Positions 33,779 through 42,997 of a stretch of DNA of 64,000 nucleotides are shown here, in pieces. Every line of letters starts with the position of its first letter. The first letter of the stretch is position 1. Both the position numbers and the translations under genes were made by a program. The notes under the pieces were generated by a model, which was given only the letters and a program-made list of their open reading frames with translations, ran no database searches and was not told the DNA's origin. Location of the stretch: NCBI GenBank assembly GCA_945787845.1, contig CALZJH010000004.1:1-64000 (forward strand), in the 5' to 3' direction. The stretch is from an uncultured Woeseiaceae bacterium (GTDB taxonomy: Bacteria; Pseudomonadota; Gammaproteobacteria; Steroidobacterales; Woeseiaceae).

Positions 33779-35286
33779 TACAGTCGTGCCCTGAACAGGT
33801 TCTCGTCGAGAATTGCACTCATCGTGTAGCGCACACCGAAACCCGTGAATTTCGAGGCAATGTGACCGAGACCGCCTTCGTTATCGCCAGCGGCCAGGTC
33901 GAGGTGCACCCAGGGGACGTCGTTCTCGATAAATTCGGCCAGGAGGCTGGCCGCGAGAATATGGTCCCCCGAGCCCTTGGGTGAGCACTGCAGGAAATCG
34001 GCCGTGTCGCTCTTGAGATCGTCCATGAATTCTTTTCCGATAGGGAAGGGCCAGACACGCTCGCCGCTGTTGCGACCGGTGCGTTTCAGGTCCGGGTGCA
34101 ATTCGCTCCGGTTAGTGAACACACCGGAGTAGCGCGTGGTCAGTGCACGAATACAACTGCCGGTCAGCGTCGCATAGTCGAAGATGATGCCGGGCTTGTC
34201 ACGGCTCGCGAGCACCAGCGCGTCCGCCAGCGCCATGCGGCCTTCAGCATCGGTGTGGACGGTCTGGATGGTCTTGCCGTTCGCGGCGGTGACCACGTCT
34301 TGCGATTTGTACGCATTCGGGCCCGTCCGATTCTCGGTAATCGCCAGCCAGCAGTCGACAGCGATCGGCAGTCGCATCTCGCTGATCGCGAGGAACGTGC
34401 CCAGCGCCACGGCGCTGCCCTGCATGTCGCCGTGCATGTCGAGCATGAATTCGAACGGTTTGAGATTGGTGCCGCCTGTATCAAAGATAATGCCTTTACC
34501 CACAAGGCTAAGATCCGGCGTCGCGTCCTTTGCGCCAGGTCGATACCGCAGGCGCACCATATTCGCGCTGTCGTTGTCATTGCCCTGGGCGACGGCGAGA
34601 AAGGCACCGCAGCCGAGTTTCTCGAGTTCCTTGACGCCCAGGCGCTTGAATTGCCAGCCGTGTTCTTTGGCGAGGCTGCGCGCGAGGTCGGCATAGTTGT
34701 TCGCATCCAGGTAGTTCGGCGGCAGCGTCGTAAGCCAGCGCGCAAGGTTGTTGCCTTTGGCCTCGGCTTCAATTCGCGCCGTATCGAGTTTCTCATCGAC
34801 ACCCAGCAGACGAATGCTCTTGATCGTGTCCGGTACCGGCTTGCTCTTGTAGGCCGGGAGCCTGAAACCGGCGGCCAGTGCGGCGGCCAGGACGCTCTGC
34901 ATCAGCCCAGCCTGGGTCGCCGTGTCGAATCCGACGGCGCAGATGCCGAGGCTTCCCGCCTTCTGGCCTGCGGCTGCCGCAACCAGTTTGCGGCCCAGCG
35001 TCAATTGCTCGAACGTGTCGGCATCCGCCGCGATCGTGCCGCCGACGACGAGCGTCTGCTTTTTGTTCTGAATACTGGTCGAAAACGCGGGCGTAGCTCC
35101 GTCCGGATGCTTGCGATAGGCCGCCTGTAGTTTCGTGCCCTGGGGCAGCTTGCCAAAGTCGGTCCTGGATGGCTTGCCAGGTAGTATCAAAAGTAACTGA
35201 TCGACGGTCTCGAGGGATTTTGCGTCAACGCGGCCAAGCTTTTGATAAATACGGATATCACGCGCGTCTGGCTGAATATTCTGCAT
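33778..35286 (-). CDS. M17 leucyl aminopeptidase family protein
   Basis: A 502-aa cytosolic aminopeptidase. The C-terminal catalytic domain has [24 protein letters not shown], and [14 protein letters not shown], which provide the two-metal site; the usual signature is NTDAEGRL, so two positions differ. The N-terminal domain is less conserved. I chose ATG 35286 with GGGGAG upstream; an ATG at 35319 would add 11 residues. It differs from classic PepA in spacing around the lysine motif and is closest to the sub-family lacking DNA-binding features (inference). Confidence 0.85.
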   Translation of the reverse strand: MQNIQPDARDIRIYQKLGRVDAKSLETVDQLLLILPGKPSRTDFGKLPQGTKLQAAYRKHPDGATPAFSTSIQNKKQTLVVGGTIAADADTFEQLTLGRKLVAAAAGQKAGSLGICAVGFDTATQAGLMQSVLAAALAAGFRLPAYKSKPVPDTIKSIRLLGVDEKLDTARIEAEAKGNNLARWLTTLPPNYLDANNYADLARSLAKEHGWQFKRLGVKELEKLGCGAFLAVAQGNDNDSANMVRLRYRPGAKDATPDLSLVGKGIIFDTGGTNLKPFEFMLDMHGDMQGSAVALGTFLAISEMRLPIAVDCWLAITENRTGPNAYKSQDVVTAANGKTIQTVHTDAEGRMALADALVLASRDKPGIIFDYATLTGSCIRALTTRYSGVFTNRSELHPDLKRTGRNSGERVWPFPIGKEFMDDLKSDTADFLQCSPKGSGDHILAASLLAEFIENDVPWVHLDLAAGDNEGGLGHIASKFTGFGVRYTMSAILDENLFRARL

Positions 35287-35310
35287 AGAAATATTAACTC
35301 CCCGGTAGGC

Positions 35311-35339
35311 TTGACCCATGCTTCACAAACGCCGAATAT
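35311..35339 (+). promoter_or_regulatory. Candidate promoter for aceE-aceF-lpd
   Basis: TTGACC (35311-35316), a 17-base spacer and GAATAT (35334-35339) lie about 115 bases before aceE. The -35 is good (5/6) and the -10 weak (3/6). Confidence 0.35.
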
Positions 35340-35421
35340 GTCGCCCCCATATGCGATCCATTTGGCCCGTGCACGGATGCGGGCATCCTAGCAGGACGCA
35401 CCACGTAATTCACGCACAGAG

Positions 35422-35439
35422 CTTTGCACCTGGGCAAAG
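35422..35439. promoter_or_regulatory. CTTTGC-N6-GCAAAG inverted repeat just upstream of aceE
   Basis: Perfect 6-bp arms end 16 bases before the aceE ATG. It could be an operator or a leader stem near the start codon. It does not match the E. coli PdhR site (TGGT-N3-ACCA). Confidence 0.45.
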
Positions 35440-35455
35440 GCCGGGCCGATAAAAT

Positions 35456-38125
35456 ATGAGCAGTTTCAACCCTTTCGACGACATTGATCCAACCGAGACC
35501 GGTGAGTGGCTCGAGTCCATAGACTCGGTCCTCGCGCAGCACGGTCCGGAACGGGCCCACTTCCTGCTGAACCAGATGATCGATTTTGCGCGGCGCTCGG
35601 GTGCGTACCTGCCGTACAGCCCGAACACGGCCTACCTGAATACGATCGGCAAGCGGCATGAACCCGAGTACCCCGGCGACCGTTCACTCGAGCGTCGCAT
35701 CAAGGCGTACATGCGCTGGAACGCGATGGCCATGGTCGTCAACGCCAACAAGATCAGCACGGAGTACGGCGGCCACATCTCGAGCTATGCGTCCTCGGCG
35801 ACCCTTTACGAGGTCGGCTTCAATCACTTCTGGCGCGGCGCGACCGACAATCAGCAGGGCGACCTCGTCTTCATCCAGGGGCATTCGGCACCCGGCATCT
35901 ATGCGCGCGCTTTCCTCGAAGGCCGCTTGTCGGAGAAAGATCTCGATCGTTTCCGCCAGGAAGTTGGCGGCGGTGGCCTCTCGTCGTATCCGCACCCGTG
36001 GCTGATGCCGGATTTCTGGCAGTTCCCCACGGTCTCGATGGGACTCGGCCCGATGATGGCGATCTACCAGGCGCGTTTCATGCGTTACATGGAAAACCGC
36101 GGCATGGTCGAGCCGTCCGATCGCAAGGTCTGGTGTTTCCTTGGCGACGGGGAAATGGACGAGCCCGAATCGATGGGCGCCATCACGATGCCGGTGCGCG
36201 AGAAACTCGATAACCTTGTGTTTGTCGTCAACTGCAACCTGCAGCGCCTCGACGGCCCGGTTCGTGGCAACGGCAAAATCATCCAGGAGCTCGAAGCGGC
36301 GTTTGGCGGCGCGGGCTGGAACGTCATCAAAGTGGTCTGGGGCTCGCGCTGGGACCCGCTGCTTGCCAAGGACCAGTCGGGCAAACTGCGCCAGGTCATG
36401 GAAGAGACCGTCGACGGCGAGTACCAGAAAATCAAATCGAAGGACGGCAAGTACGTCCGCGACACGTTCTTCGCCAAGTACCCGGAAACGGCCGAACTCG
36501 TTGCCAACATGTCGGACGACGAGATCTGGCGCCTGAATCGCGGCGGCCACGACCCGCTCAAGGTCTACGCCGCCTACGACGCGGCCAGCAAACACAAGGG
36601 CGCGCCGACGATCATTCTTGCCAAGACGATTAAGGGCTACGGGATGGGTACGGCGGGTGAGGGCCAGAACACGGCGCACCAGCAGAAGAAGATGGATCTT
36701 GAGGAAATCAAGGCCTTCCGTGATCGCTTCAATATCCCGATTTCGGACGAGCAGCTCGGCGACCGGGTGCCGTACTACAAGCCCGAACCCGACAGCGAGG
36801 AATACAAATACCTGATGGACCGTCGTACGACGCTGGGTGGCTTCCTGCCGCGCCGCCAGGCGAAATCGGACTCCTTGCAGGTTCCACCGCTCGAAACCTT
36901 CCGCACGCAGCTCGAGGGCACGGGCGAACGCGAAGCATCGACCACGATGGCGTTCGTCCGCATGCTGACGGCGCTGACGCGCGACAAACAGATCGGCAAG
37001 CATGTCGTGCCGATCGTGCCCGATGAGGCGCGCACCTTCGGCATGGAAGGTATGTTCCGCCAGGTCGGCATTTATGCATCGCAGGGGCAACTGTACGAAC
37101 CGCAGGATGCCGGCGAACTCATGTACTACCGCGAGGACAAGGAGGGTCAGATCCTCGAGGAGGGCATCAACGAGGGCGGTGCGCTGTGCTCCTGGATCGC
37201 GGCGGGAACGTCCTATTCGAATCACGACGTGCCGATGATTCCGTTCTACATCTACTACTCGATGTTCGGCTTCCAGCGCGTGGGCGACTTCATCTGGGCG
37301 GCCGGCGACATGCAGACTCGCGGCTTCCTCATTGGCGGCACGGCCGGCCGCACGACGCTGGCGGGCGAGGGCCTGCAGCACCAGGACGGCCACAGCCTCG
37401 TCGCTGCATCGACCGTTCCGAACTGCCGTTCCTACGACCCGACCTACGCTTACGAGCTGGCCGTGATCGTGCAGGATGGCTTGCGGCGCATGATCGGTGA
37501 GCAGGAGAACGTGTTCTATTACATCACCTGCATGAACGAAAACTACGCGCATCCGCCAATGCCGGCCGGTGTCGAGGAAGGCATCCTGCGCGGCATGTAT
37601 CCGCTCGATATCAGTGCGAGCCAGGGCAAGATTCGCGTCCAGCTCATGGGTTCTGGAACGATCCTGCGCGAAGTGCTGGGCGCCGCGGAGCTGCTCATGA
37701 ACGATTTCGGTATCGTTGCCGACGTCTGGTCCGTGACGAGTTTCAACGAGCTGCGTCGCGATGCACTCGAAGTCGAACGCTGGAATCATCTGCACCCCGA
37801 AGAGAAGCCACGCAAGTCCTGGATTCGGCAATGTTTCGGCGAGCGAGCCGGACCCTATGTCGCGGCGACCGATTACATGAAAATCGTCGCTGACCAGATC
37901 CAGGGATGGGTGCCGGGTACCTTCTACTCACTTGGCACGGATGGTTACGGCCGCAGTGATGCACGCAAACCACTGCGCGAGCATTTCGAAGTTGACCGCC
38001 GGTTCATCGCGGTTACCGCACTGAATGCGCTCGCAGAAGATGGCGTGCTCGACACCAAGACGGTCGCCGGGGCGATCGAGAAATACGGCATCGATCCGGA
38101 TCGTCCGAATCCGGTGACGCTATAG
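35456..38125 (+). CDS. aceE: Pyruvate dehydrogenase E1 component, homodimeric type
   Basis: An 889-aa thiamin-diphosphate enzyme that decarboxylates pyruvate and acetylates lipoyl groups on E2. It is the single-chain AceE type of Proteobacteria. The TPP motif begins at GDGEMDEPES and closes near NCNLQRLDGPVRGN; substrate-channel residues lie in EYGGHISSYASSA. Length equals E. coli AceE (887 aa). The Shine-Dalgarno is weak, with an inverted repeat just upstream. The aceF GTG lies 14 bases after its stop. Confidence 0.97.
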   Translation: MSSFNPFDDIDPTETGEWLESIDSVLAQHGPERAHFLLNQMIDFARRSGAYLPYSPNTAYLNTIGKRHEPEYPGDRSLERRIKAYMRWNAMAMVVNANKISTEYGGHISSYASSATLYEVGFNHFWRGATDNQQGDLVFIQGHSAPGIYARAFLEGRLSEKDLDRFRQEVGGGGLSSYPHPWLMPDFWQFPTVSMGLGPMMAIYQARFMRYMENRGMVEPSDRKVWCFLGDGEMDEPESMGAITMPVREKLDNLVFVVNCNLQRLDGPVRGNGKIIQELEAAFGGAGWNVIKVVWGSRWDPLLAKDQSGKLRQVMEETVDGEYQKIKSKDGKYVRDTFFAKYPETAELVANMSDDEIWRLNRGGHDPLKVYAAYDAASKHKGAPTIILAKTIKGYGMGTAGEGQNTAHQQKKMDLEEIKAFRDRFNIPISDEQLGDRVPYYKPEPDSEEYKYLMDRRTTLGGFLPRRQAKSDSLQVPPLETFRTQLEGTGEREASTTMAFVRMLTALTRDKQIGKHVVPIVPDEARTFGMEGMFRQVGIYASQGQLYEPQDAGELMYYREDKEGQILEEGINEGGALCSWIAAGTSYSNHDVPMIPFYIYYSMFGFQRVGDFIWAAGDMQTRGFLIGGTAGRTTLAGEGLQHQDGHSLVAASTVPNCRSYDPTYAYELAVIVQDGLRRMIGEQENVFYYITCMNENYAHPPMPAGVEEGILRGMYPLDISASQGKIRVQLMGSGTILREVLGAAELLMNDFGIVADVWSVTSFNELRRDALEVERWNHLHPEEKPRKSWIRQCFGERAGPYVAATDYMKIVADQIQGWVPGTFYSLGTDGYGRSDARKPLREHFEVDRRFIAVTALNALAEDGVLDTKTVAGAIEKYGIDPDRPNPVTL

Positions 38126-38139
38126 TCGGGGGCGCGAAA

Positions 38140-39771
38140 GTGGCAAACACAATCGACATAGTGGTCCCGGACCTCGGTGATTTCGACAATGTCGAAGTTA
38201 TCGAGGTACTGGTCGCCAGCGGCGATACCGTTGCGCGTGAGGACGGTCTCGTCACCATCGAAACCGATAAGGCGTCGATGGATATTCCGTCGCCGGAAGA
38301 TGGCGTCATCGAAAAACTGACTATAGGGGTCGGTGATTCGGTGTCGACGGGCGACGTGATCGGACAGCTGACAACCGGGGGTGATGCTGCAGAGACACCG
38401 GCGCCCGAGTCGGCATCGAGTGAGGACACGCCGGCGAGCGAGGTTGAAACGGCGGCCGAGCAGGCCGCAACCACGTCGGCCGGCAAACAGACGCTGATCG
38501 TTCCCGACCTTGGGGACTTCACGGGCGTCGAGGTCATCGAAGTACACATTGCCGCGGGCGAAAGGGTCGAGGTCGAAGACCCCCTGGTCACCCTGGAAAC
38601 CGACAAGGCGGCAATGGATGTGCCTTCGGAATTCGCCGGTACGATCGAATCCGTGCTCGTCACGGTTGGCGACAAGGTCTCCCATGGATCATCGGTGGCG
38701 GTGATCGAGGCCGAGGCAAGCGCTGCAAGCGCGCCTGCGACGGAGCCGACCAAAAAACCTGCCGGGGAGCCGGCCAGGGCGCCGGCCAAATTGGCGGCGG
38801 CAGCGCCGGTCCAAAAAGCGCCTGCGCCGAAAACTTTGCCTGCGATCGACGAAGCCGGATTCTCCAAAGCGCATGCGAGCCCGTCGGTACGCAGGCTGGC
38901 GCGCGAACTCGGTGTGAACCTCGTACAGGTCAAGGGCAGCGGCATGAAGAGCCGCATCCTGCACGACGACGTCAAGGCGTTCGTCAAAGCCATACTCACC
39001 GGGCAGGTGGCATCGCCGGCCGGCGGCGGGTTGCCGAAGACGCCAGTCGTCGACTTCGCCAAGTTCGGCGACATCGATGTGCAGCCCCTGACGCGAATCC
39101 AGAAGATTTCGGGGCCGCGCCTGCAGGCCAGCTGGGTCAATCTCCCGCACGTTACGCAGCACGATCTTGCGGATATCACGGAGCTCGAAGAGCGCCGCCA
39201 GGCCTTAAAGGGCCCGGCCAAGGAGCGGGGCATCGGCCTCACCCCCCTGGCGTTCATTATGAAGGCCTGCGTGGCAGCGCTGCAGGAGTACCCGAAGGTC
39301 AATGCATCATTGTCGGAAGACGGCGAAAGCCTCGTCTACAAGAAATACGTGCATCTCGGCTTTGCGGCGGATACCGAGAACGGACTGATGGTCCCTGTCA
39401 TTCGTGACGCCGACAAGAAGGACGTCTACGAGATCGCGCAGGAGCTTGGCGAACTGTCCGCACTGGCGCGAGAGGGCAAACTGAAAGCGGACCAGTTGCA
39501 GGGCGCATGCTTCACAATCTCGAGCCTGGGCGGCATTGGCGGTACCGCGTTCACGCCTATCGTCAACGCGCCCGAAGTTGCGATCCTGGGCGTGTCGCGC
39601 TCGTCCATACAGCCCGTCTGGAATGGCGCTGAGTTCGAGCCACGACTGATGTTGCCCTTGTCCTTCTCGTACGATCATCGCGTCATTGATGGCGCCCAGG
39701 CCGTGCGTTTCACGACGTTCCTCGGCGACAAGCTGGCGGATGTCGACACCTTGCTGCAGGCGATTCCCTGA
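38140..39771 (+). CDS. aceF: Pyruvate dehydrogenase E2, dihydrolipoamide acetyltransferase (two lipoyl domains)
   Basis: A 543-aa core subunit of the pyruvate dehydrogenase complex. Two lipoyl domains carry ETDKASMD (Lys44) and ETDKAAMD (Lys156), joined by Ala/Pro/Glu-rich linkers. The E1/E3-binding domain is ASPSVRRLARELGVNL to ILHDDV (about 246-285). The catalytic domain ends with SYDHRVIDGAQAVRF, containing the active-site His and Asp. E. coli has three lipoyl domains, so two is a normal variant. The start is GTG with GGGGG upstream. The stop shares one base with the lpd ATG. Confidence 0.97.
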   Translation: MANTIDIVVPDLGDFDNVEVIEVLVASGDTVAREDGLVTIETDKASMDIPSPEDGVIEKLTIGVGDSVSTGDVIGQLTTGGDAAETPAPESASSEDTPASEVETAAEQAATTSAGKQTLIVPDLGDFTGVEVIEVHIAAGERVEVEDPLVTLETDKAAMDVPSEFAGTIESVLVTVGDKVSHGSSVAVIEAEASAASAPATEPTKKPAGEPARAPAKLAAAAPVQKAPAPKTLPAIDEAGFSKAHASPSVRRLARELGVNLVQVKGSGMKSRILHDDVKAFVKAILTGQVASPAGGGLPKTPVVDFAKFGDIDVQPLTRIQKISGPRLQASWVNLPHVTQHDLADITELEERRQALKGPAKERGIGLTPLAFIMKACVAALQEYPKVNASLSEDGESLVYKKYVHLGFAADTENGLMVPVIRDADKKDVYEIAQELGELSALAREGKLKADQLQGACFTISSLGGIGGTAFTPIVNAPEVAILGVSRSSIQPVWNGAEFEPRLMLPLSFSYDHRVIDGAQAVRFTTFLGDKLADVDTLLQAIP

Positions 39772-41498
39772 TGCCGACCAAGCTGACGATTCCCGACCTG
39801 GGTGATTTCGAGGACGTCGAAGTCATCGAGGTCCTCGCGGCGCCCGGCGATGTGGTTGCGGTCGAGGACCCGCTGATTACGCTGGAGACGGACAAAGCGA
39901 CGATGGATGTACCGGCGGAACGGGCGGGCACCATTGTTTCCGTTGACGTCAATGTCGGCGACCGCGTATCGAAGGGTGGACCCCTCGTCACGATTGATGC
40001 ATCCGATGACGAGGTGCCGGTTGAGGACGTTGAGGAGACGCGCAATATGTCCGCGTCCGAAATTGTGGCCGCCACGCATCCGACCGGCGATGCAACGCAC
40101 GCGGCGCAGCTTGTCGTTATCGGTGCAGGTCCGGGCGGCTACACGGCAGCTTTCCGCGCGGCCGATCTCGGGATGGATGTCATCCTGATCGAGCGTTGGC
40201 CGGTCCTTGGCGGCGTTTGCCTGAATGTGGGTTGTATTCCATCGAAAGCCTTGCTGCATGCGGCCAAAGTCATCGATGAGGCGGAAGCCATGGCGGCGCA
40301 CGGAGTCGTCTTTGGCAAACCAGAGATCGACGCAGAAAAATTGCGGGACTGGAAGAACGAGGTCATCGGCAAACTGACCGGTGGCCTGTCGACGATGGCG
40401 AAGCAGCGCAAGGTGCGTGTGCTCCAGGGGATTGCCAGGTTCGAATCGCCAAATCGCCTGCGTCTCGATAACGACGAGACCATCGATTTCGAACACTGCA
40501 TCATCGCGGCCGGCTCGAAGCCGCTCATGTTGCCGAATCTGCCGGATGACCCGCGCATCGTCGATTCGACCGGTGCGCTCGAGCTGGCGCCGATTCCAGA
40601 ACGGCTGCTGGTTGTGGGCGGCGGCATCATAGGACTCGAGATGGCCTGCGTGTACAGCGCACTGGGTACTGAGGTCAGCGTCGTCGAGCTCATGGATCAG
40701 TTGATGCCGGGCACCGACAAGGACCTCCTGCGGCCGTTCACGAAAGTCGTCAAGGATCGCTACAGCGATATCATGCTCAAGACGAAGGTGACGGGCATGC
40801 GCGCGACAGATGCGGGTATCGAAGTTTCCTTCGAAGGTGACAAGGCACCCGCCAACGGCGTGTACGACCGGGTCCTGGTCGCAATCGGGCGTCGCGCCAA
40901 CGGCGACCAGCTGGACGCCGAGAAGGCGGGTGTGCGTGTGGACGAACGCGGCATCATCGAAGTCGACAAGCAAATGCGTACCAACGTGCCGCACATCTTT
41001 GCGATCGGCGATCTTGCGGGTGGTCCGATGCTTGCGCACAAGGCGACGCACGAGGCGAAAGTGGCCGCCGAGGTGGCGCATGGCGACAAGAGTTTCTTCG
41101 ATGCGCGGACGATTCCGTCGGTTGCGTATACGGATCCGGAAGTTGCATGGGTCGGGCTGACCGAGACCGATGCCAAGGCAAAGGGAATCGAGTACGAGAA
41201 AGCACAGTTTCCGTGGGCGGCCAGTGGGCGCGCGTTGTCCAATGGCCGTGCCGAAGGATTCACCAAGCTGCTCTTTGATCCGGCAACGGAGCGCGTGCTC
41301 GGTGGTGCCATCGTCGGGCCGAGCGCGGGGGACCTGATTGCTGAGATCGGATTGGCCATCGAGATGGGCGCGGATGCAAGCGACATCAGCCTGACGATCC
41401 ATCCGCACCCGACGCTGTCCGAGACCGTGGCGTTTTCGGCCGAGGCCTTCGAAGGTACGCTGACAGATCTCTACCTGCCGAAGAAGCGCAAGGGCTAG
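39771..41498 (+). CDS. lpdA: Dihydrolipoamide dehydrogenase with N-terminal lipoyl domain
   Basis: A 575-aa E3 flavoprotein that reoxidises lipoamide with NAD+. Residues 1-80 are a lipoyl domain with ETDKATMD (Lys42). An acidic linker leads to the flavoprotein core: FAD fold GAGPGGYTAAF, redox disulfide GGVCLNVGCIPSK, NAD fold VGGGIIGLEMA, and C-terminal HPHPTLSE with the catalytic His-Glu. Lipoyl-E3 fusions are known in Neisseria and others. Here the fused domain is closely related to those of aceF, indicating recent duplication within the operon. It ends four bases into the convergent peptidase gene. Confidence 0.97.
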   Translation: MPTKLTIPDLGDFEDVEVIEVLAAPGDVVAVEDPLITLETDKATMDVPAERAGTIVSVDVNVGDRVSKGGPLVTIDASDDEVPVEDVEETRNMSASEIVAATHPTGDATHAAQLVVIGAGPGGYTAAFRAADLGMDVILIERWPVLGGVCLNVGCIPSKALLHAAKVIDEAEAMAAHGVVFGKPEIDAEKLRDWKNEVIGKLTGGLSTMAKQRKVRVLQGIARFESPNRLRLDNDETIDFEHCIIAAGSKPLMLPNLPDDPRIVDSTGALELAPIPERLLVVGGGIIGLEMACVYSALGTEVSVVELMDQLMPGTDKDLLRPFTKVVKDRYSDIMLKTKVTGMRATDAGIEVSFEGDKAPANGVYDRVLVAIGRRANGDQLDAEKAGVRVDERGIIEVDKQMRTNVPHIFAIGDLAGGPMLAHKATHEAKVAAEVAHGDKSFFDARTIPSVAYTDPEVAWVGLTETDAKAKGIEYEKAQFPWAASGRALSNGRAEGFTKLLFDPATERVLGGAIVGPSAGDLIAEIGLAIEMGADASDISLTIHPHPTLSETVAFSAEAFEGTLTDLYLPKKRKG

Positions 41499-42997
41499 TC
41501 GACGAGAGCGTCGAGCTCGTGAGCGTCGCGGATGACCTCCTGCGCAGCCGCTGTTATTGGGCTCGCCCTGTGCTCGAAACGCAGTATGGATTCCGCGACC
41601 TCTATCGCTTCACGGGGTTGATACGCGAAGAGGTAGGCTTGAGCCAGCAGCAAGCGACTTGCCTGGTCATGAGGTGCCGCTGCAGCGGCGGCTTCCAGGA
41701 ACTCGATCGCCTCGAGCACGTCTTCGCCATTGGCGAGGTACGCGAATCCCATTAGCGAGTTCAGCTCCGGCGTGGCTTCGGCTATGGTCAGGGCGCTTTC
41801 CAGTGAATCGATCAGGCGCGAGGCAATTCGTTGCCGCGTCTTTGTGTCGTAGGCGGTGGACAGTTGCTGCGCCCAGTACTGTGCGTAGTCCATCCAGATC
41901 CGGAAGTCCCAGGCCATCAGGTGGATCGCATTTTCAAAGTGCCCGGTGGCCGCGTCGAAATCGCCGCGCCGTCCCATGACACGCCCGAGTCCGGCTTCAG
42001 CGTGTGCCCTCAGTTCGTCGTCGGCGAGGCTCCCTGTGAACCATCGTTCCGCCGCATCGATGTTCTCGAAGCGCAGTGCCATCTGTGCGAGCGCCAACTG
42101 GGCTTCGGCCGCGCTGAGTTTTTCGACCCGCGGTGCAAAACCCGGCAAGGCCGTATTGACGGGCACAATGCGGCTGGAGAACGACTTGTCGAGGTAGTAC
42201 TGCAGCAAGTCTCTTTCGAACTGCTCCAGCTCCACGGCGAACGCCTGCTCGAAGGCCGATGCCGGTTGCGCCCCTTCCGATGCCAGCCGCGCGTATTGCT
42301 GGAGCGATCGTTCCAGCGTTTGGTCGGAGTCAGGCAGGCTTCGCAGGTAGTGAACCAGCAGCCAGGACTGCCCATAGAACAGGGCGGCTTCCTCGTCGCT
42401 CAGTGAGGACGTGTCGTCTCGCTCGAGAATGTCCGCGAGCGGCGACCAGCTCATGAAATTCAACGTGGACAGGTGGCGTTTCGCCGCCATACCGTACTCG
42501 AAGGCCTGGTCGCGCACGCGCGAGTGCGACAGGTACTCGGCGTTGCCTTCTTCAAACCACCGCGGAAAGCGAATCCGTCCGGACTGCTTGTTCAGGTAAT
42601 GCGCGTACTCGTGCAGGATGACCCGGATGCCCGTCGAGTCATTCGAGTCCTCGATCAGAATCGCGTTTTCGCGCATGTTGGAATAGAAATAGCCCGCCGA
42701 GTAATCGGGGGCGCCAATGCTGACGTAATCGTCATGCCGGTCGACCGCGAGGATAATCGTCGGCACCTGGGCATGATACGTTGGCTCACTGAGCGGATCG
42801 TCCAGCGAAGCGCGCATCACCTCGAGGTGACGCAATAATTCCACGCTGCGCTCTCTGCCCAGCACGCTCCTGATGCGGAAGTTTTCGCTGCTGACATCCA
42901 GCCAGGTTCGCTCCAGGAGCGGCGTGTGCTCGTCATCGCCCGCCGCAGGGCTGCAAAACGCCAGTGCAAGGAGAAGGGAGACCAGGAGGCGACTCAT
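41495..42997 (-). CDS. Secreted peptidase-MA-like gluzincin with C-terminal TPR repeats
   Basis: A 500-aa protein with a signal peptide (MSRLLVSLLLALAFCSPAAG). The N-terminal half has the metalloprotease motif HEYAHYLN and, downstream, WFEEGNAEYLS, an HExxH...E pattern as in peptidase MA/DUF1570 proteins. Residues about 270-490 form helical TPR-like repeats (AAERWFTGSLADDEL, GFAYLANGEDVLEAIEFLEAA). Substrate is unknown. ATG 42997 is supported by its ATGA overlap with the permease stop; a GTG at 43015 is possible. It is the last gene of the rnf-buf directon and overlaps lpd by four bases convergently. Confidence 0.78.
   Translation of the reverse strand: MSRLLVSLLLALAFCSPAAGDDEHTPLLERTWLDVSSENFRIRSVLGRERSVELLRHLEVMRASLDDPLSEPTYHAQVPTIILAVDRHDDYVSIGAPDYSAGYFYSNMRENAILIEDSNDSTGIRVILHEYAHYLNKQSGRIRFPRWFEEGNAEYLSHSRVRDQAFEYGMAAKRHLSTLNFMSWSPLADILERDDTSSLSDEEAALFYGQSWLLVHYLRSLPDSDQTLERSLQQYARLASEGAQPASAFEQAFAVELEQFERDLLQYYLDKSFSSRIVPVNTALPGFAPRVEKLSAAEAQLALAQMALRFENIDAAERWFTGSLADDELRAHAEAGLGRVMGRRGDFDAATGHFENAIHLMAWDFRIWMDYAQYWAQQLSTAYDTKTRQRIASRLIDSLESALTIAEATPELNSLMGFAYLANGEDVLEAIEFLEAAAAAAPHDQASRLLLAQAYLFAYQPREAIEVAESILRFEHRASPITAAAQEVIRDAHELDALVD

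Noticed and set aside
35684..37831. A 715-codon open frame on the minus strand
   Set aside because: It lies fully inside aceE, which is certain from its TPP motif; this is a bias artefact.
39675..41408. A 577-codon open frame on the minus strand
   Set aside because: It is antisense to lpd, and the translation is Arg/His/Asp-rich with no recognisable domain.
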